From assembly GCA_030840515.1 (NCBI GenBank), contig JAVEEJ010000154.1, positions 1 through 15,975 of the forward strand: a DNA stretch of 15,975 nt, read 5' to 3'. The position numbers and the translations under genes are program-made. The stretch comes from Frankiaceae bacterium (lineage in GTDB: Bacteria; Actinomycetota; Actinomycetes; JAVEEJ01). Under the pieces are notes generated by a model. The model was not told the origin of the DNA, ran no database searches, and saw only the letters and a program-made list of their open reading frames with translations. Positions 12,643 through 15,975 of this stretch are shown here, one piece after another (within the stretch, counting starts at the first letter, position 1; every line of letters starts with the position of its first letter).

Positions 12643-14076
12643 TCTGGCGTTCCCCAGCCAGGCGCCACCCTCCTCGCGGGTCGCTACCGGCTCAGCGAGG
12701 AGCGCACCGGGCCGACGTCCAGCGGCCGGCTGTGGATCGGTCACGACGAGACCTTGGCCCGGGCCGTCGCCATCCACGTGCTCCCGCTCTCCGACCCCAA
12801 GGCCACCCGGCTGCTCGAGGCGGCGGCCGCCGCGGGGCGGGTGAATCACCCCGCACTGGCCCAGGTGTTCGACGCGGCCGAGCAGGACGGTTTCGCGTAC
12901 GTGGTCCGCGAGTGGGTCGACGGTGACCCGCTGAGCGAGCTGCTCGCTTCCGGCCCCCTCGAGCCTGACCAGGCGCAACTCATCGCCTCCACCGTCGCCG
13001 ACGGCTTGCGGGCCGCCCACGGCAAGGACGTGGGACACGGGCGGCTGCACCCGGGCAACGTCATCTGCTCTGCCGACGGCGCCGTCAAGCTGACGGACCT
13101 CGGCACCGCCGCAGCCGTCGCCGGTATCGAGCCCACCCCTGCCCTGGACGCCGCGGGAATCGGTGCGCTGGCCTATGCCTGCCTGACCGGACGCTGGGTG
13201 GGCGTCGCCCCCGGCGAGGGCTGGGGCCAGCTGGAGGCCGCGCCCTGGTCGGGCGGTCGGCCGTGCAGTCCGCGACAGGTGCGGGCTGCGGTGCCGCGGG
13301 CCATCGACTCCGTGGTGGTCCGGGCACTCGCGGCGGACCCGGTGCGAGCCCCGAGCGCCAGAGCCGAGCCGCTCGAGACCCCGGCTGCCGTGGCCCGCGC
13401 GCTGCATGAGCTCCCGATCCCCCGCTCGCCCGCGGGCGGGACCGAGCTCAGTCGTGAGCAGCTGCGGCGGCGGCGCATGCTCCAGCGATCGGTCGCGCTC
13501 GCCGGGCTCGTGGTCGTGGGCGGCTTGGGATGGCTGCTCGGTCTCGCCGTGGGCGGCGTCCCCGGGCAGAGTCGCTTCTCCGACCTGCAGCGCAGCCCGA
13601 CCCCGACGCCCGGAGCGACGGCCGCCGGGCCCATCCAGCTCGACGCCAGTGCGGTGCGTGACTTCGACCCGCAGGGCGACGGCTCGGAGAACCCCACCCA
13701 GGCCCAGCTTGCTGTCGATGGTGACCCGATCACCGGGTGGAACACGGCGCTGTACAAGAAGCGCGCCGACTTCGGCGGGCTCAAGGACGGTGTCGGGCTG
13801 CTCATCGACCTGGGTCAGCCGACCGCGGTCCGCCAGGTGGCCGTCGCGCTGCTGCGGCCCGGTGCCGACATGGAGATTCGCGTGGCGGACACGCGCTCGG
13901 AGCGTGCCGAGGACTACCGGGTGGTCGCGACCGCGCGGAAGATGGGTGACGTCTCCACGCTGTCCCTGACGGGGGGGCCGGTGACGGCGCGCTACTGGCT
14001 GGTGTGGCTGACCAGGCTGCCCAAGGACGGGAACGGGTTCCGCACAGCGATCGGAGAGGTCCAGCTGCGCCGCTGA
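12631..14076 (+). CDS. Membrane pseudokinase with extracellular discoidin-like domain, MurJ partner
   Basis: A 481-residue protein. Residues about 15-265 have a Ser/Thr kinase fold but lack key catalytic residues. The glycine loop is degenerate (ERTGPTSSGRLW). The VAIK lysine is His49 in AVAIHV. The catalytic loop reads HGRLHPGN (136-143), without the catalytic Asp of HRD or the following Lys. Only a DFG-like DLG (156-158) remains. A basic stretch precedes one membrane helix (about 287-308). After a Pro/Thr linker, residues about 335-481 resemble an F5/8 type C or carbohydrate-binding-like domain (AVDGDPITGW, LLIDLGQPTAVRQV). This equals the C-terminal half of mycobacterial MviN, whose pseudokinase domain is phosphorylated by PknB and then bound by FhaA. 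Here it is separate from murJ. The GTG start lacks a ribosome binding site. Confidence 0.88.
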   Translation: MTPGSGVPQPGATLLAGRYRLSEERTGPTSSGRLWIGHDETLARAVAIHVLPLSDPKATRLLEAAAAAGRVNHPALAQVFDAAEQDGFAYVVREWVDGDPLSELLASGPLEPDQAQLIASTVADGLRAAHGKDVGHGRLHPGNVICSADGAVKLTDLGTAAAVAGIEPTPALDAAGIGALAYACLTGRWVGVAPGEGWGQLEAAPWSGGRPCSPRQVRAAVPRAIDSVVVRALAADPVRAPSARAEPLETPAAVARALHELPIPRSPAGGTELSREQLRRRRMLQRSVALAGLVVVGGLGWLLGLAVGGVPGQSRFSDLQRSPTPTPGATAAGPIQLDASAVRDFDPQGDGSENPTQAQLAVDGDPITGWNTALYKKRADFGGLKDGVGLLIDLGQPTAVRQVAVALLRPGADMEIRVADTRSERAEDYRVVATARKMGDVSTLSLTGGPVTARYWLVWLTRLPKDGNGFRTAIGEVQLRR

Positions 14077-14091
14077 GCAGCCGCGGACCGT

Positions 14092-14097
14092 TAGCCT
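14092..14097 (+). promoter_or_regulatory. -10 element of a leaderless sigM promoter
   Basis: TAGCCT matches TANNNT and lies 8 bases before the ATG at 14106, in the short gap after the pseudokinase gene. This supports ATG 14106 as the start and suggests sigM can be transcribed by the housekeeping sigma factor. Confidence 0.5.
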
Positions 14098-14105
14098 CAC
14101 GCGCG

Positions 14106-14723
14106 ATGGACGACGACGCCACGCTGCTCCGCAGGCACACCGAGGGCGACCCGGATGCCTTCGGCGAGCTCGTGCTCCGGCACCGGGACCGGCTCTGGGC
14201 TGTGGCGCTGCGCACGCTGGGGGACCGTGAAGAGGCAGCCGACGCCCTGCAGGACGCGCTGCTCTCGGCGTTCCGCGCCGCCGGCGGCTACCGCGGTGAC
14301 GCGCAGGTGACCACCTGGCTGCACCGGATCGTGGTGAACGCCTGCATCGACCGCACCCGGCGCCGAGCCAGCCGGCCCACGGTCCCGCTCGACGAGCGGA
14401 CGGACTCCGTGCCCGACCCGCGCGACGACACCGCGACGGTCGACCTCAGGCACGAGCTGCTCGCGGCGTTGGCTTCCCTGCCGGTGGATCAGGCTGCGGC
14501 GCTCGTGCTCGTGGACGTCGAGGGTCACTCGGTCCAGGAGGCCGCGCTGATGCTGGAGGTCCCCATCGGCACGGTGAAGAGCCGCTGCGCCAGGGGCAGG
14601 ACCCGGCTGGCCGTCACCCTTGGCCACCTGCGCACCCCGCGGAACCCCACCTCGCCGCCTGCCGTCCAACCTCCGCAGCCAGCTGACCAGACGATCCCAG
14701 AAGAGGAGGCGCAGGCTCCGTGA
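14106..14723 (+). CDS. sigM: ECF RNA polymerase sigma factor, SigM type
   Basis: A 205-residue extracytoplasmic-function sigma factor. Sigma region 2 covers about residues 18-85 (DAFGELVLRHRDRLWAVAL, then DALQDALLSAFRAAGGY and TTWLHRIVVNACIDRTRR). Region 4 covers about 113-172, with the helix-turn-helix ending GTVKSRCARGRTRL. A Pro-rich tail of about 30 residues follows. The SigM identity rests on gene order, downstream of the murJ pseudokinase and overlapping a zinc-type anti-sigma gene, as at Rv3910-Rv3912. The start at 14106 fits both the family N-terminus and a leaderless TAGCCT promoter. The stop overlaps the anti-sigma start as GTGA (14720-14723), a common arrangement that keeps the two products balanced. 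Its regulon cannot be read from the window. Confidence 0.92.
   Translation: MDDDATLLRRHTEGDPDAFGELVLRHRDRLWAVALRTLGDREEAADALQDALLSAFRAAGGYRGDAQVTTWLHRIVVNACIDRTRRRASRPTVPLDERTDSVPDPRDDTATVDLRHELLAALASLPVDQAAALVLVDVEGHSVQEAALMLEVPIGTVKSRCARGRTRLAVTLGHLRTPRNPTSPPAVQPPQPADQTIPEEEAQAP
14703..14709 (+). promoter_or_regulatory. Ribosome binding site of the anti-sigma gene
   Basis: GAGGAGG inside the end of sigM lies 10 bases before the GTG at 14720 and supports both the overlapping start and coupled expression. Confidence 0.6.
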
Positions 14724-15589
14724 CCGACCACCCGTCCGTGGACCTGCTCGCCGACCTCGCCGCCGGGGTCGCGGTGGATCCTGCCGTCGCCGAGCATGCG
14801 GCCGGCTGCGCTGAGTGCACGGCGGATCTCGCAGCGCTCGCCGCCGTCAGCGCCGACCTCGCCGCACTTCCGGCCGTCGCGCTTCCAACGGACATCGCCG
14901 CCCGCATCGACGCCGCCCTCGACGCAGAGGCAAGGCCCTCCGCACCGGCTGCCAACGTCGTGCCGCTGGCAAGCCGCCGGCGGCGCGTGCCCGGTTGGGT
15001 GAGCGCGGCAGCGGTGGCGCTGGTCGCCATCGGCGGGAGCGCACTACTCGTCGCCAACGGCGTCTTCGACGGACTCGGGTCCCCCTCGAGGCAGGACAGC
15101 CACAGCGGAGCTACTCGAGCAGACGCGCCTCACACCGTGCTGTCGGTGAGCGGCACGGACTACTCCGCGCAGAAGCTCGCCGGCCAGCTCACGGGCCTGC
15201 TGTCGGGCGTTGAGGCTGCACCGCAAGCCGGCGTGCAGCCGGGAGGCGGCTCCGGAGCAAGCCCGCTCGGGGCGGTCGCTCCCACACCCGCTCCCACGGC
15301 TGGGCCGACGACGGCGCAGGACATGAAGGGCGCGCTCACGGACGCGACCCACTTGGCGACGCTGACCGACCCCACACAGCTGGCCAACTGCCTCGCGCGG
15401 GGGCTGGGACCCGAGCTCGGCAACCCGCTCGCCGTCGACCTCGCGCGGTTCAACGGAAAGCCGGCCGTCATCGCGGCGTACACGGCAGACGGCCCTCCGG
15501 GCCGAGTCGACGTGTACGTGCTCGACCCTGCCTGTCCGGAGGGGTCGTTCATCTACTGGGCCAGGCTGATGCGGCCGACCCCGTCCTAG
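14720..15589 (+). CDS. Zinc-type transmembrane anti-sigma factor for SigM
   Basis: A 289-residue protein. The cytoplasmic N-terminus carries the HxxxCxxC core of the zinc anti-sigma fold (His26, Cys30, Cys33), which normally clamps the cognate ECF sigma factor. A basic stretch (RRRR at 86-89) precedes one membrane helix at about residues 93-113. The remaining 170 or so residues are extracytoplasmic and begin with a polar, Ser/Gly-rich linker. They include a Gly/Pro-rich low-complexity part near 170-195 and a compact C-terminal region with Cys223 and Cys274, a possible disulfide pair. By family knowledge, release of the sigma factor follows proteolysis or a conformational signal from outside. 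Position after sigM, the GTGA overlap and the motif together make the assignment firm, although no mycobacterial symbol is applied here. Confidence 0.88.
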   Translation: MTDHPSVDLLADLAAGVAVDPAVAEHAAGCAECTADLAALAAVSADLAALPAVALPTDIAARIDAALDAEARPSAPAANVVPLASRRRRVPGWVSAAAVALVAIGGSALLVANGVFDGLGSPSRQDSHSGATRADAPHTVLSVSGTDYSAQKLAGQLTGLLSGVEAAPQAGVQPGGGSGASPLGAVAPTPAPTAGPTTAQDMKGALTDATHLATLTDPTQLANCLARGLGPELGNPLAVDLARFNGKPAVIAAYTADGPPGRVDVYVLDPACPEGSFIYWARLMRPTPS

Positions 15590-15592
15590 GGC

Positions 15593-15975
15593 TCAGCGCA
15601 GCAGCCGCGAGGCGAGCGCACCGCCGACCGCGGCGAGGTAGGGCGGCAGCACGACCGACGCCGGCGTGAACGGGCTGTCGCCGCCGCCCACCACGAGGCG
15701 GAACGACAAGGCGGTCCCGAGCACGGCCAGACCCGCGCACGCCCACCGCAGCGGCCAGTCCAGGGAACCTCGACCGTGCGTGCGGGCCGCCGAGGTCGCC
15801 GCGATCCCCGTGGCGAGGCCCGTCAGCGCAGGCGCCGCCAGGTCGAATCCGGTGGCGCCGACGTACTGGCTCGAGACCCACCCGCCCGCCACCGACACGA
15901 GGAAGCCCGTCAGCAGGCCCGCGACCACGCGGGCCCGGGTCGGCCAGGGCGCCTTGACGGACCGGCGGGCTGCGA
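15593..15975 (-). CDS. Small multi-pass membrane protein, 5' end outside the window
   Basis: The reading frame is open from its stop (15593-15595) to the window edge, 126 whole codons plus a partial one. A GTG at 15928 would give a 111-residue protein. The upstream frame encodes a basic stretch (RRSVKAPWPTRAR) that looks like a natural cytoplasmic N-terminus, so the true start may lie beyond the window. Three or four hydrophobic segments are visible: VAGLLTGFLVSVAGGWV, LAAPALTGLATGIAATSA, WACAGLAVLGTALSF and PPYLAAVGGALAS. A Gly-rich loop (VVGGGDSPFTP) lies before the last. I recognise no family. It converges on the anti-sigma gene with only three bases between the stops. Confidence 0.6.
   Translation of the reverse strand, partial: AARRSVKAPWPTRARVVAGLLTGFLVSVAGGWVSSQYVGATGFDLAAPALTGLATGIAATSAARTHGRGSLDWPLRWACAGLAVLGTALSFRLVVGGGDSPFTPASVVLPPYLAAVGGALASRLLR

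Noticed and set aside
14029..14054. GGGAAC sequence resembling an ECF -35 element for sigM autoregulation
   Set aside because: It lies within the pseudokinase coding sequence and no matching CGTC-like -10 element follows at the right spacing. The TAGCCT hexamer explains the sigM start better.
12343..14100. Minus-strand open frame of 585 codons
   Set aside because: It is antisense to both the NlpC/P60 gene and the pseudokinase, has biased composition and no domain, and would cross two well-supported genes.

Overview
The window reads as chromosomal DNA from a high-GC actinobacterium. It has strong G/C bias at third codon positions, many GTG starts, several apparently leaderless genes and 4-base GTGA gene overlaps. 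Its core is the conserved origin-proximal actinobacterial block known from Mycobacterium (Rv3907c-Rv3912): cca/pcnA, divergent from a NUDIX hydrolase, then a DUF6049-type exported protein, murJ, a MurJ-associated pseudokinase, sigM and its anti-sigma factor. I cannot name the genus. I see no transposase, phage gene, CRISPR array, rRNA or tRNA.

Layout. 1-1442: a secreted beta-rich protein of unknown function followed by a strong hairpin. 1481-2776: an MFS transporter, overlapping tail-to-tail with a FecR-like lipoprotein (2744-4003, minus) that lies 40 bases downstream of the tRNA nucleotidyltransferase (4044-5519, minus). 5520-5602: a divergent promoter region. 5603-9938: NUDIX hydrolase, DUF6049 protein and MurJ, joined by GTGA overlaps. 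9939-9992: two tandem small hairpins. 9993-11449: a small TadE-like membrane protein overlapping a coiled-coil NlpC/P60 peptidoglycan hydrolase. 11494-11781: a promoter and a clear cyclic di-AMP (ydaO/yuaA class) riboswitch. 11782-12564: a second exported NlpC/P60 hydrolase with an Ig-like domain. 12631-14076: a membrane pseudokinase with an extracellular discoidin-like domain. 14106-15589: an ECF sigma factor of SigM type and its zinc-type anti-sigma factor. 15593-15975: the 3' part of a small membrane protein on the minus strand.

How it works together. Most of the right half concerns the cell envelope. MurJ flips lipid II. In mycobacteria its pseudokinase domain is phosphorylated by PknB and recruits the forkhead-associated protein FhaA. 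Here the flippase and the pseudokinase are separate genes, and two predicted peptidoglycan hydrolases lie between them, one under a c-di-AMP riboswitch. SigM and its anti-sigma factor follow. The arrangement suggests that wall synthesis, wall cleavage and turgor or c-di-AMP sensing are organised in one locus. That link is my inference from gene order and family knowledge, and it is the most interesting feature of the window.
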